This document shows, piece by piece, positions 56,869 through 64,000 of a DNA stretch of 64,000 nucleotides. Location of the stretch: assembly GCF_008710155.1 (NCBI RefSeq), contig NZ_VYPZ01000004.1, positions 1-64,000 of the forward strand, in the 5' to 3' direction. The notes beneath the pieces were generated by a model, which worked only from the letters and a program-made list of their open reading frames with translations, did not search any database and was not told the DNA's origin. How positions within the stretch are numbered: the stretch's first letter is position 1; the number at the start of each line of letters is the position of its first letter. A program made the translations under genes and the position numbers. This stretch comes from Sphingobium limneticum. Lineage in GTDB: Bacteria; Pseudomonadota; Alphaproteobacteria; Sphingomonadales; Sphingomonadaceae.

Positions 56869-58179
56869 ATGAAAAACATCCTCCTGCTGACCGCAGCTTC
56901 CGCCCTGTATGTCCTTCCCGCCGCCGCGCAGACGCAGGCGCCCGATGCGGATCGGTTGAAGGCGAATGTCGAGAAACTGGTGAGCTTCGGGACGCGGCAT
57001 ACGCTGTCTTCGGCGACCGATCCCAAGCGTGGGATCGGGGCGGCGCGTAAGTGGGGCGCGGCGGAATTTGCGAAGATCGGCAAGGGGTGCGGCGGCTGTC
57101 TGACGGTGGAGACGATCGCGGATCGCTTTACCGGGCCGCGCGCGCCCGACGGTGTCGAGGTGGTGGATGTGCTGGCGATCCAGAAGGGGACCGGGGATCC
57201 GTCGCAGGTGGTGATCGTCGCGGGGCATATCGATAGCCGCGTGACCGATGTGATGAACATTACCGATGATGCGCCGGGGGCGAACGACAATGCGTCGGGC
57301 ACGGCGCTGGTGATGGAGGCGGCGAGGGTGCTGGCGGGCGAAAAGTTCGATGGGACGATCGTCTATGCGCTGCTGTCGGGTGAGGAGCAGGGGCTGTGGG
57401 GCGCCAAGCTGCTGGCCGCGACCGCCAAGGCGCGCGGGTGGCAGGTGCGCGCGATGCTGAACAACGATATCGTCGGCAATACGGTGGGCCAGAATGGCCA
57501 GCGCGTGGCCGACCGGGTGCGGGTGTTTTCCGAAGGGATACGCGGCGCCGAAGATGGCAAGGCGACCCTGACGCGCCGGGCGATCGGCGGCGAGGATGAT
57601 GGGCCGTCCCGCGCGCTGGCCAAGGCGATCGACGGGATTGCGAAGGCCGATCGGGGGATCGGGCTGGACGTGTTTGCGGTACGGCGGTTCGATCGCTTCG
57701 GGCGTGGCGGCGACCATTCGCCGTTCCTGGACCTGGGCTTTCCCGCCGTGCGCTTTTCGGTGGGGATCGAAAATTACGACCGGCAGCATCAGGATCTGCG
57801 CACCGAAAACGGCCGCGTCTTTGGCGATACGGTCGAGGGGATGGACTTTCCCTATCTGGCGAAGGTGACGGCGCTCAATGTCGCGACGCTGCGGCAGTTG
57901 GCGAGCGCGCCGGCGGCCCCGGCGAGCGTGTCACTGGATGGCGCGCTGTCGATGGATACGCGGGTCTTCTGGGACGCGGTGCCGGGGGCGGTTTCGTACA
58001 AAGTCTATTGGCGCCGGGCCGATGCGCAGGACTGGACCGATAGCCGCGCGGTGAGCGGGGCGACGGAGACGGTGCTGAAGGATATCGTGGTGGACGATCA
58101 TTTCATCGGCGTGGCGGCCGTGGCGAAAAATGGCGCGGAGAGCCTGGTGACGTTCGGGGGGATGGCGCCCAGAAAATAA
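56869..58179 (+). CDS. Secreted M28-family zinc metallopeptidase
   Basis: A 436-residue exported peptidase. The signal peptide ends PAAAQT. The M28 zinc ligands can be placed in GHIDS, ANDNASG, GEEQGLWG, LNNDIVGN and DHSPFLDLG. Members are aminopeptidases or carboxypeptidases with two zinc ions. The last 80 residues (VSLDGALSMDTRVFWDAVPGAVSYKVYWRR) look like a fibronectin type III-like module. The ATG at 56869 is used rather than an upstream frame with a basic extension. Nothing in it is phage-like, though it lies between terminase and portal genes. Confidence 0.9.
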   Translation: MKNILLLTAASALYVLPAAAQTQAPDADRLKANVEKLVSFGTRHTLSSATDPKRGIGAARKWGAAEFAKIGKGCGGCLTVETIADRFTGPRAPDGVEVVDVLAIQKGTGDPSQVVIVAGHIDSRVTDVMNITDDAPGANDNASGTALVMEAARVLAGEKFDGTIVYALLSGEEQGLWGAKLLAATAKARGWQVRAMLNNDIVGNTVGQNGQRVADRVRVFSEGIRGAEDGKATLTRRAIGGEDDGPSRALAKAIDGIAKADRGIGLDVFAVRRFDRFGRGGDHSPFLDLGFPAVRFSVGIENYDRQHQDLRTENGRVFGDTVEGMDFPYLAKVTALNVATLRQLASAPAAPASVSLDGALSMDTRVFWDAVPGAVSYKVYWRRADAQDWTDSRAVSGATETVLKDIVVDDHFIGVAAVAKNGAESLVTFGGMAPRK

Positions 58180-58198
58180 GGGGCGGGAATAAGACTAT

Positions 58199-58221
58199 CC
58201 CCTCCCCATGGTGGGGAGGGG
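58199..58221. terminator. Hairpin between convergent peptidase and small-protein genes
   Basis: CCCCTCCCCAT and its complement make an 11-base palindromic stem with almost no loop, 20 bases after the peptidase stop. Without a T-run it may be a repeat that doubles as a terminator. Confidence 0.5.
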
Positions 58222-58232
58222 AGGGATAAAGG

Positions 58233-58544
58233 TTAACGGCAGACCTGATGCCAGCGGCCGCCATCGTAGGTGGTGCGGCAATGCTGGCCACCGCGCTGGC
58301 CGCGACGGTCGGCATAGCCGCGGCGGTCGTCGCGATCGCGGCGGACGTCATGCCGGCGGCGCTGATCGTAGCGGCGCTCGGCCGCCTGACGCCGCTGTTC
58401 CGCGCGATAACGATCCGATCGGTGATCGTCATAGTGACGCGCGGAGGAGCGATGATCGAGGTCGGGCCGGGCCATCGCAGGCGCGGTCGTCATCGTCAGG
58501 GCGGCGATGGCCGCGGCAAGGGCGGTAAGGCGAGTGAACTTCAT
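58233..58544 (-). CDS. Small secreted Arg/His/Asp-rich protein
   Basis: 103 residues starting MKFTRLTALAAAIAALTM. The signal peptide ends PAMARP. The mature part is dominated by Arg, His, Asp and Tyr (SARHYDDHRSDRYRAEQRR, RRYDQRRRHDVRRDRDDRR) and closes with a conserved-looking HCRTTYDGGRWHQVCR that has two cysteines. Such short RD/RH-rich periplasmic proteins are common in sphingomonads, with unknown function. Metal or envelope-polyanion binding is conceivable. An in-frame ATG 18 codons upstream is less likely. Confidence 0.72.
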   Translation of the reverse strand: MKFTRLTALAAAIAALTMTTAPAMARPDLDHRSSARHYDDHRSDRYRAEQRRQAAERRYDQRRRHDVRRDRDDRRGYADRRGQRGGQHCRTTYDGGRWHQVCR

Positions 58545-58717
58545 ATAAACTCCCATATCACGTGCCGATACAACGTCGCAGCGCGCGGTCGGTTGCATGG
58601 GGCGACCGGTCGGGTTTTGATATGATACCTTTAATTTGATGGGAGAGGCTTCTACATGCGAGCGTCATGTGCCGGGCTCAGGCTTTGGCGCGATGCTTTT
58701 TCTGCAAAGGAATGCCC

Positions 58718-59350
58718 ATGCTGATCGACCGTTTGAACTGGCGCTATGCCACCAAGAAGATGAACCCGGACAAGGCGGTGCCGGAGGATAAGGTGGAACG
58801 CATCCTGGAAGCGGTGCGGCTGGCGCCGACGTCGAGCGGGTTGCAGCAGTTCGAGGTGATCGTCGTCACCAACAGGGAAGTGCGCGAGAAGATCAAGCCG
58901 ATCGCCTGGAACCAGGAGCAGGTGACCGATGCGTCGCACCTGATCGTCTTTGCCGCGTGGGACAATTATACCCCCGAGCGGATCAACCATATGTTCGACC
59001 TGGTCAATGACGAGCGCGGGTTCCGGAGCGAGGGCTGGGAAGCCTATCGCCAGATGTTGCTCACCACCTACCCGCAGCGCGACGCGGAAACGAATTTCGA
59101 ACATGCCGCGCGGCAGGCCTATGTCGGGTTGGGCATCGCGCTAACGGCCGCTGCCTTCGAAGAGGTGGATGCGACGCCGATGGAAGGCTTCGATCCGGCG
59201 GCGCTGGACGAGATACTGGACCTGCGCGCGCGCGGATTGCGGTCGGTGGCGATGATGCCGCTGGGCTATCGCGCGGATGAAGGCGACTGGTTGCTGGGCC
59301 TGAAGAAGGTACGGCGCCCGGTCGACGAATTCGTTTCGCGGGTGGATTGA
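58718..59350 (+). CDS. Nitroreductase-family NAD(P)H-dependent flavoprotein
   Basis: A 210-residue FMN protein of the NfsB type. It begins MLIDRLNWRYATKKMNPDKAV. The FMN-binding RYATK segment, APTSSGLQQFEVIVV (about residues 41-55), and the C-terminal GYRADEGDWLLGLKKVRRP are recognisable. Members reduce nitroaromatics, quinones or flavins. AAAGG lies seven bases before the ATG at 58718; an ATG two codons upstream is too close to it. It is one of the non-phage genes inside the split GTA module. Confidence 0.9.
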   Translation: MLIDRLNWRYATKKMNPDKAVPEDKVERILEAVRLAPTSSGLQQFEVIVVTNREVREKIKPIAWNQEQVTDASHLIVFAAWDNYTPERINHMFDLVNDERGFRSEGWEAYRQMLLTTYPQRDAETNFEHAARQAYVGLGIALTAAAFEEVDATPMEGFDPAALDEILDLRARGLRSVAMMPLGYRADEGDWLLGLKKVRRPVDEFVSRVD

Positions 59351-59447
59351 AATTGTGCTTCGCCCCTTCCGTCGGGGAACCGGCGAAAGGGGCGGATCGT
59401 TTCTGAGCCATTATGAAAACATCATGGTGAGAAACGGAGTAAGTGCG

Positions 59448-59786
59448 ATGAAGATGGCCAAAATCTGTGCGGCTGTCGTGGGTGTTTCGCTGATGGCGGG
59501 ACCGGTGATGGCGGCGAGCCTGAACAGCAAGGATCGGGCGCGGGTGGCGCGGGCTGCGCCGCGTGATCGCGACGATGTGCGCTACTGCCTGCTTCAGGGC
59601 AAGAAGGGGCGCGACAAGGGTACGCTGATCGGCGCGGCCGGTGGCGCGGGCGTGGGTGCGATCGCAGGCGGCAGCCTGGGCGAGACGTTGCTGGCGGGTG
59701 CTGCAGGCGCGGTGGCGGGCCGGGTGATCGGCAAGAGCGAAGGCACGAACAGCGTGTGCGATCGGGTGCTGGCGCGGAATAGGTAG
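59448..59786 (+). CDS. Exported glycine-zipper protein
   Basis: 112 residues. The signal peptide MKMAKICAAVVGVSLMAG is cut near AMAAS. The mature part has a basic segment with RDRDDVRYCLLQGKKG and then a glycine-zipper hairpin (GTLIGAAGGAGVGAIAGGSLG and LLAGAAGAVAGRVIG) of the type found in SlyB-like and other envelope proteins. A second cysteine lies close to the C-terminus (SVCDRVL), so a disulfide with the first is possible. GGAG is eight bases before the ATG at 59448. Confidence 0.82.
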   Translation: MKMAKICAAVVGVSLMAGPVMAASLNSKDRARVARAAPRDRDDVRYCLLQGKKGRDKGTLIGAAGGAGVGAIAGGSLGETLLAGAAGAVAGRVIGKSEGTNSVCDRVLARNR

Positions 59787-59895
59787 AGCGTCGTTATGGG
59801 ATGAATGAGAGTTCGGTCGCGTGGCGGCTTTCATTCATGATCTGGCTAGAAACAACGCATTCTTGACGGCATGGTCGCGCCAACGGAGGCGGACT

Positions 59896-60450
59896 ATGTT
59901 TGATACGATTGGGGCATTTGGAAAGCAGTTCACACCGGCAGACGGTGGTTATCTCTACTATCCTTCACGCAAGGCTGGCGGAAAGCTGGTAACGCATGGT
60001 GAATATGCGGATCTTATGGCCGGATGGCAACGCGTTGTCGGTCGCAAAGGTCAATGGCAATTCGTTGGCGTGATATTCGCAATCATTGTCGTCTGGGAAC
60101 TGATTTCCAATTGGCTGCAATTCCCAGATTGGACTCAACAGACGATGATCATAGCCTGTGTCGGGCTGCTGATCGCTCGGTTGTTTCGCGCGAGCTATGC
60201 GCCCCGTCGATTGGTTGGCGGCAGGCCGGATATTGCGCCGCCGCGAGCGCGAGCGGATGTGGGCCGTCAGGCGCGCTCTGCCCTGAATTGGCCCTTCGTC
60301 CTGTTCGCTCTGGTCATTAGCGGCTTGATTTTCTTTGGCGGGCTGGGCGCGTCAGTGCGCCCGTTTTCATGGTGGGCCTGGACGATCGGTAGCGGGGCTA
60401 TGCTTGTCGGCTACATTTGGATCGCGGTTCGCAAGCTGATAGATCGCTGA
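59896..60450 (+). CDS. Hypothetical membrane protein of lower GC content
   Basis: 184 residues, four predicted helices in two pairs (VGVIFAIIVVWELISNWL and MIIACVGLLIARLF; then WPFVLFALVISGLIFFGGL and WAWTIGSGAMLVGYIWIAV), joined by a basic loop. It begins MFDTIGAFGKQFTPADGGYLYYPS. No family recognised. GGAGG lies six bases before the ATG. Codons such as TAT, CTT, GGT and AAT are much more frequent than in neighbouring genes, which points to acquisition from elsewhere. It is the last gene before the portal gene. Confidence 0.75.
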   Translation: MFDTIGAFGKQFTPADGGYLYYPSRKAGGKLVTHGEYADLMAGWQRVVGRKGQWQFVGVIFAIIVVWELISNWLQFPDWTQQTMIIACVGLLIARLFRASYAPRRLVGGRPDIAPPRARADVGRQARSALNWPFVLFALVISGLIFFGGLGASVRPFSWWAWTIGSGAMLVGYIWIAVRKLIDR

Positions 60451-60507
60451 CGGGGCGCTGTCCCCTCTCCAAGTTTCGGTAAGCGGCTGACGCCGCTGAC
60501 CTTCACT

Positions 60508-60536
60508 ATCCTCTCCCCCATGGGGAGAGGATTTTT
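60508..60536 (+). terminator. Terminator just before the portal gene
   Basis: Perfect 11-base arms ATCCTCTCCCC and GGGGAGAGGAT with a CAT loop are followed by TTTTT. It should block transcription from the membrane-protein gene into the portal gene, so the portal half of the GTA module needs its own promoter, or readthrough. Confidence 0.8.
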
Positions 60537-60553
60537 GCGTTTGGGGGCTTTGC

Positions 60554-61684
60554 ATGAAATGGTTTGGGACGAAGGCAGTTGCTTCTGCGGATGCGCGGCC
60601 GGTTTTGGCGCGGGCCTGGGGTTCGGGCGCGGTGGCTCTGGGGGAGTGGCCGGCTAGTTATGAGGCGCAGTTGCGCGCAGGCGTGATGGGCAATGCGGTG
60701 GCGCAGCGGGCGATGCGGCTGGTGTCCGAAGGGGCGGGCGCCTGTGCGATCAAGATGCGGGATGTCGACGATGCGGCGGTGGCCACGGTGGCGGCGCTGG
60801 TCGGGCGGGCTTCGGCCGGGCAGGGGCTGGTGGAGACGTTGGCCTGCCATCTGCTGTTGCATGGCAATGCCTATGTGCAGGTGATTGCCGGAGCCGATGG
60901 GATGCCCGCCGAACTCTTTGCGCTGCGGCCTGAGCGCGTCAGCGTGGAGGCCGATGCGCGGGGATGGCCGGCGGCCTATCTCTATCGGGTGGGGGAGAGC
61001 GTGACGCGCCTGTCGCCGCAGGATGGCGCGGGGCGCACCGGTGTGCTGCATATCAAGGCGCTGCATCCACTGGACGATCATTATGGGCTGGGCTGTACCG
61101 GCGCGGCGGCGGGCGCGGTGGCGATCCACAATGCGGCGAGCGTGTGGAACAAGGCGCTGCTGGACAATGCGGCGCGGCCCAGCGGCGCGATGGTCTATGA
61201 TCCGGGCGATGGGTCGGTGCTGTCGCCCGAACAGTTTGAGCGGGTGAAGCGGGAGATGGAGGTGGCCTTTGCCGGCGCGGCCAATGCCGGGCGGCCGATG
61301 CTGCTGGAAGGGGGGCTGAGTTGGCGGGCGATGAGCCTGACGCCGGCGGAGATGGATTTCGTGGGCCTCAAAAGCGCGGCGGCGCGGGAGATTGCGCTGG
61401 CTTTCGGGGTGCCGCCGATGCTGATGGGGCTGCCCGGCGACAACGCCTATGCCAATTATCGCGAGGCGAACAAGGCGCTGTGGCGGCAGACGATATTGCC
61501 GTTGGTGGCGAAGATATGCGGGGCGCTGGCCCAGGGGCTGGACGATTGGTGGCCGGGACTGGTCATCGCGCCGGACCTGGACGCCGTGCCGGCGCTGTCG
61601 GACGAGCGCGCGGCGTTGTGGGAACGGGTGGCGGCGGCGGATTTCCTGAGCGCCGACGAGAAGAAGGCCTTGCTCGGACTATGA
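60554..61684 (+). CDS. Phage/GTA portal protein, HK97 family
   Basis: A 376-residue portal subunit that forms the ring through which DNA enters the capsid. Characteristic stretches: ACHLLLHGNAYVQVIAG, the FALRPERVSVEAD strand, IKALHPLDDHYGLGCTGAA, LLEGGLSWRAMSLTPAEMDF, and the C-terminal GVPPMLMGLPGDNAYANYREANKAL. The length is that of GTA gp3 and HK97-type portals. It resumes the packaging module after the 4.6 kb interruption, directly after a terminator. Confidence 0.92.
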   Translation: MKWFGTKAVASADARPVLARAWGSGAVALGEWPASYEAQLRAGVMGNAVAQRAMRLVSEGAGACAIKMRDVDDAAVATVAALVGRASAGQGLVETLACHLLLHGNAYVQVIAGADGMPAELFALRPERVSVEADARGWPAAYLYRVGESVTRLSPQDGAGRTGVLHIKALHPLDDHYGLGCTGAAAGAVAIHNAASVWNKALLDNAARPSGAMVYDPGDGSVLSPEQFERVKREMEVAFAGAANAGRPMLLEGGLSWRAMSLTPAEMDFVGLKSAAAREIALAFGVPPMLMGLPGDNAYANYREANKALWRQTILPLVAKICGALAQGLDDWWPGLVIAPDLDAVPALSDERAALWERVAAADFLSADEKKALLGL

Positions 61685-61738
61685 CTGTGTTGGCCGTGAT
61701 TTTCGAGCCGTGAAATGTTCCATTTCCCTCAAAATCAC

Positions 61739-61918
61739 TCAGAAGGCGTCCGGCGCGCGGGCGGGCATGGAATCGAGGCGGCAAAAGCCATTGTCCCAAT
61801 TCCAGCTGCCACCCTGCACGATGCAGTCGCCCGCCCGGAACAAGCCGAAATGCCAGGCGAGGGCGGCGAGGATGACCAGAGCGAGGATGATCAGGACTTT
61901 GCGAGGGGCGCGTTTCAT
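61739..61918 (-). CDS. Small single-helix membrane protein opposite to the GTA genes
   Basis: 59 residues on the minus strand between portal and DUF6127 genes. It reads MKRAPRKVLIILALVILAAL, giving a basic start and one membrane helix, then WHFGLFRAGDCIVQGGSW and a second cysteine in GFCRLD. The positive-inside start, clean helix and paired cysteines look like a real small envelope protein. No ribosome-binding site is visible before the ATG. A similar small protein in this place in other GTA clusters is something I recall only vaguely. Confidence 0.55.
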   Translation of the reverse strand: MKRAPRKVLIILALVILAALAWHFGLFRAGDCIVQGGSWNWDNGFCRLDSMPARAPDAF

Positions 61919-62049
61919 GGGGCGCAGATAGGGCGGCGCGGGCCTGAAGAAAAGATGGGTTCGCGCGGAGGCGCGGAAGGCGCGGAGAGAAAGAGGGGAA
62001 AGGTGCCGCCTTTTGCGGTTTTTGGGGCGGCTTTTTGGGAGGATGGGAC

Positions 62050-62358
62050 ATGAAAGAGGAGATGCTGGCGCGGCTGGTCGCGCAGGCGGAGGGGCGGCCG
62101 ATGGATATGGTCACCGTCCGCGCGCTGATCGAGGAGGCGAGCGATCTGGGGGCGGAGCGGGCGTTGGAGCGGCTGGGCCTGGCGGACCGGCGCGCGGAGG
62201 GCGATGTGCGGGAGTTGCGCGAATTGCTGTCCGCCTGGCGCGACGCGAAGAAGGCGGCGCGCGGGGCGGTGATCGGTTGGGTCGTGCGGATCGCGATGGC
62301 GATGATCCTGCTGGGGATTGCGGTCAAGGTGGGGCTGGTCGGGTTGGTGCGCGGATAG
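62050..62358 (+). CDS. DUF6127 family protein (GTA-associated)
   Basis: 102 residues. A helical N-terminal two-thirds (MLARLVAQAEGRPMDMVTVRALIEEASD, then AERALERLGLAD and a coiled RELRELLSAWRDAKKAAR) is followed by one C-terminal membrane helix (VVRIAMAMILLGIAVKVGLVGLV). Such proteins sit between portal and protease genes in sphingomonad GTA clusters and are named DUF6127. The role is unknown. GGGAGG lies seven bases before the ATG at 62050. Confidence 0.78.
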   Translation: MKEEMLARLVAQAEGRPMDMVTVRALIEEASDLGAERALERLGLADRRAEGDVRELRELLSAWRDAKKAARGAVIGWVVRIAMAMILLGIAVKVGLVGLVRG

Positions 62359-62361
62359 CCG

Positions 62362-62391
62362 CGTGCTTCGACAGGCTCGGGACGAACGGGG
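62362..62391. repeat. Half copy of a dispersed repeat before the protease gene
   Basis: GCTTCGACAGGCTCGGGACG followed by AACGGG resembles one arm of the CGTTCGGTTCGAG-type elements at 3931 and 7271. It occupies the gap between the DUF6127 and protease genes. Confidence 0.4.
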
Positions 62392-62398
62392 GTGAGGG

Positions 62399-62800
62399 AT
62401 GGAGGGCGATGTGCGCTTTGCCGGCTATGCGGCGATATTCGACCGGGTGGACCGGGGCGGCGATGTGGTGCGGGCGGGGGCCTTTGGCGCGATCGATCCG
62501 GCGGGCGTGCCTTTATTGTGGCAACATGGGCCGGGGCAGGTGATCGGTGTTGTGGAAAAGGCGCTGGAGGACGCGCGGGGGCTGCGCGTGATCGGCCGGG
62601 TGTCGCGGCGCACGGCGGCGGGGCGCGAGGCGGCGGCGGCTTTGGCGCGGGGGGCGCTGGACGGGCTGAGTTTTGGGTATCGGGTGCGGGTGGCACGGGG
62701 CGTGGGGCCGCGCGAGTTGCTGGGGCTGGACCTGGTGGAGGTCAGCCTGGTGACGCATCCGATGCAGGATTTGGCGCGGGTGGTGGCGGTGGAGGGGTAG
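62399..62800 (+). CDS. HK97-family prohead protease (GTA gene 4-like)
   Basis: A 133-residue serine protease that matures the capsid. The family pattern is clear: an FAGYAAIFDRVDRGGDVVRAGAF-like N-terminus (about residues 6-27), the catalytic His in LLWQHGPGQVIG, the Ser in LDGLSFGYRV, and the closing LDLVEVSLVTHPMQ. It is shorter than many phage versions but complete. The start ATG directly follows a GGTGAGGG stretch. It precedes the major capsid gene, its substrate, by 282 bases that hold two repeats and a terminator. Confidence 0.9.
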   Translation: MEGDVRFAGYAAIFDRVDRGGDVVRAGAFGAIDPAGVPLLWQHGPGQVIGVVEKALEDARGLRVIGRVSRRTAAGREAAAALARGALDGLSFGYRVRVARGVGPRELLGLDLVEVSLVTHPMQDLARVVAVEG

Positions 62801-62806
62801 TGTTTT

Positions 62807-62877
62807 CCCCCTCATCCAACTTCGCCTAGCCAGCAGGCTAGCATGGCTTCGTATCCTTCTCCCCCGAGGGAAGAAGG
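62807..62877. repeat. Repeat pair, member 1
   Basis: About 71 bases starting CCCCCTCATCCAACTTCGCC and ending in a CTTCTCCCCCGAGGGAAGAAG hairpin-like part. It aligns along its length with the element at 62966-63036, sharing TCCAACT, CTAG and CTTCGTATCCT blocks. Confidence 0.65.
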
Positions 62878-62965
62878 TTTTTTATGTGACGCCCAGCCAT
62901 TGCAGGCCGCCGGGTAGTATAGTCGAGTTGTAGGACGGGGTTGGGGTGGCGGCAAGAGCGCCGAT

Positions 62966-63036
62966 CCCCCTCTCCAACTGCGTCTAGGCGGCGCCGCCGC
63001 CAAGACTTCGTATCCTCTCCCCTGAAGGGGCGAGGA
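62966..63036. repeat. Repeat pair, member 2
   Basis: About 71 bases that match the element at 62807 in block order: CCCCCTCTCCAACTGCG, CTAGGCGGCGCCGCCGCC (a strong palindrome), then CTTCGTATCCTCTCCCC. The two lie in the same orientation in the gap before the capsid gene. Confidence 0.65.
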
Positions 63037-63042
63037 AAATAT

Positions 63043-63070
63043 GGGCGGTCCATCTGGGCCGCCCTTTTTT
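63043..63070 (+). terminator. Terminator or attenuator before the capsid gene
   Basis: GGGCGGTCC and GGGCCGCCC pair (one G-U) around an ATCT loop, then TTTTTT. The capsid start is only 13 bases further, so transcripts from upstream would be cut just before capsid unless read through. Confidence 0.75.
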
Positions 63071-63082
63071 GTGGAGACGGGT

Positions 63083-64000
63083 ATGACGGATCAGGTGGTG
63101 GATAGCTTGGAAGCCAGTTTCGATGCGGTGTTGCAGGGGGAGCGGATCGAGGGGTTGGAGGGTGAGATTGCGGCGCTGAAGGGGGCGTTGCTGGCGCAGC
63201 AGCGGCCGGCGCTCGATGGGGTGAAGGGTGGCGCTGTCGATCCCGCGCGGGCGGCGTTCGTCGATCGCTATTTGCGGCAGGGGCATGAGGCGGGGGTCGA
63301 GTTGAAGAGCTTTTCGGGCGCCAGCGGCGCGGCGGGGGGCTATGCGGTGCCGCGCGAGATCGATCAACTGATCGGATCGACGCTGAAGGGGATTTCGCCG
63401 ATCCGCGCCATCGCCAATGTCGTGCGCACCGGGACGGCGGGCTATCGCAAGCTGGTGAGCGCGGGCGGCATCGTGTCGGGCTGGGCGAGCGAGACGGGCG
63501 CGCGGGCCGAGACGGGGACGCCGAGCTTCAACGAAATCGCGCCTCCGGCTGGTGAATTGTTTGCCAATCCGGCGGCGTCGCAGGCCATGCTGGACGATGC
63601 GCAGTTCGATGTCGAAGCCTGGCTGGCCGGCGAGATTGCGCGGGAATTCGCGGTCGCGGAGGGGGCGGCCTTCGTCAGCGGCAATGGGACGAACAAGCCC
63701 AAGGGCTTCCTGACCTATACGACCACCAACGAGGCGGACAGCGTGCGTGCGTTCGGGTCGCTGCAATATGTGGCGTCGGGCGCGGCGGGCGGCTTTGCGG
63801 CTTCGAACCCGCAGGACAGGCTGATCGACCTGGTGCAGAGCCTGCGTGCGCCGTACCGGCAGGGGGCGAGTTTCGTGATGAACGGCGCCACGCTGGCGGC
63901 GGTGCGCAAGATGAAGACGAGCGACGGCGCGTTCATCTGGCAGCCGGGGCTGACGGGCGGGCAGTCCGCGACGTTGCTGGGCTATCCGGTGGTCGAGGCC
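63083..64000 (+). CDS. Major capsid protein, HK97 family (partial, runs off the window)
   Basis: The first 306 residues of the head shell protein. It begins MTDQVVDSLEASFDAVLQGE. A coiled-coil delta/scaffold-like region lies at about residues 10-45, followed by the shell fold: SGASGAAGGYAVPREIDQLI, VVRTGTAGYRKLVSAGG, GELFANPAASQAMLDDAQFD, and FVSGNGTNKPKGFLTY. These are typical of HK97-type capsids and GTA gp5. The ATG at 63083 follows GTGGAGACGGGT. No stop is reached by base 64000. The rest of the head and tail module presumably continues beyond the edge. Confidence 0.93.
   Translation, partial: MTDQVVDSLEASFDAVLQGERIEGLEGEIAALKGALLAQQRPALDGVKGGAVDPARAAFVDRYLRQGHEAGVELKSFSGASGAAGGYAVPREIDQLIGSTLKGISPIRAIANVVRTGTAGYRKLVSAGGIVSGWASETGARAETGTPSFNEIAPPAGELFANPAASQAMLDDAQFDVEAWLAGEIAREFAVAEGAAFVSGNGTNKPKGFLTYTTTNEADSVRAFGSLQYVASGAAGGFAASNPQDRLIDLVQSLRAPYRQGASFVMNGATLAAVRKMKTSDGAFIWQPGLTGGQSATLLGYPVVEA

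Noticed and set aside
62801..63036. CRISPR-like array
   Set aside because: There are only two diverged copies with no regular spacer series and no cas genes; they are dispersed GC-rich repeats.
53730..64000. Ordinary integrated prophage
   Set aside because: No integrase, excisionase, repressor, replication or attachment-site signal is seen, and the packaging genes have GTA-like sizes and order. The view is limited because the window ends inside the capsid gene.

Overview
This 64 kb window is high-GC chromosomal DNA of an alphaproteobacterium, most probably a Sphingomonadaceae member of the Sphingobium/Sphingomonas type. The pointers are two TonB-dependent receptors with a FecI/FecR pair, a DUF3035 (BamF-like) lipoprotein, DUF4403, DUF423 and DUF6127 proteins, a gene-transfer-agent (GTA) style head cluster, and several families of dispersed palindromic repeats between genes. 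No tRNA, rRNA, CRISPR array or transposase was found. The species call is an inference from gene content, not from a marker gene.

Layout. 1-12.7 kb is mainly housekeeping: a UPF0126/TRIC-like membrane protein, a small HTH protein, sppA, gpmA, purE-purK, folA, ribF, and an ileS-lspA-DUF3035 operon whose genes overlap by 1-4 bases, facing a DUF4403 lipoprotein. 12.8-19.8 kb holds dxs, a Zur/Fur-type regulator, a translationally coupled set (Fe-S scaffold, Kef-type antiporter, DUF423), and the DUF188-HI0933 pair. 19.9-26.3 kb has a LytTR two-component pair, several short conserved-looking unknowns, a lone ModE-type HTH protein and a DHA2 drug exporter. 26.4-29.5 kb is a cysE-metN-metI-metQ sulfur amino-acid operon.

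29.7-36.8 kb is a divergent organic-acid uptake locus: a TctDE-like two-component system on the minus strand, facing an orphan periplasmic binding protein, an OprP-type porin, a CitMHS transporter and an AbrB-family membrane protein. 37-45 kb is iron/ligand uptake: TerC, a siderophore-type receptor behind a Fur-like site, then FecI, FecR, an STN-domain receptor and a Tat-exported metallophosphoesterase, which together form one cell-surface signalling system. 45-53.5 kb carries trmB, metK, lnt, a YqaA/DedA protein, a TonB-like protein, a DJ-1/PfpI protein and a GST.

53.7 kb to the right end is a GTA-type head and packaging module: small and large terminase subunits, portal, DUF6127, prohead protease and the start of the major capsid gene. 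It is split between large terminase and portal by about 4.5 kb of apparently non-phage genes (secreted M28 peptidase, nitroreductase, glycine-zipper protein, a lower-GC membrane protein and others). The main points for a second look are this split module, the FecIR-receptor-phosphoesterase system, the orphan binding protein linked to a two-component system, a repeat inserted in frame inside lnt, and the several repeat families.
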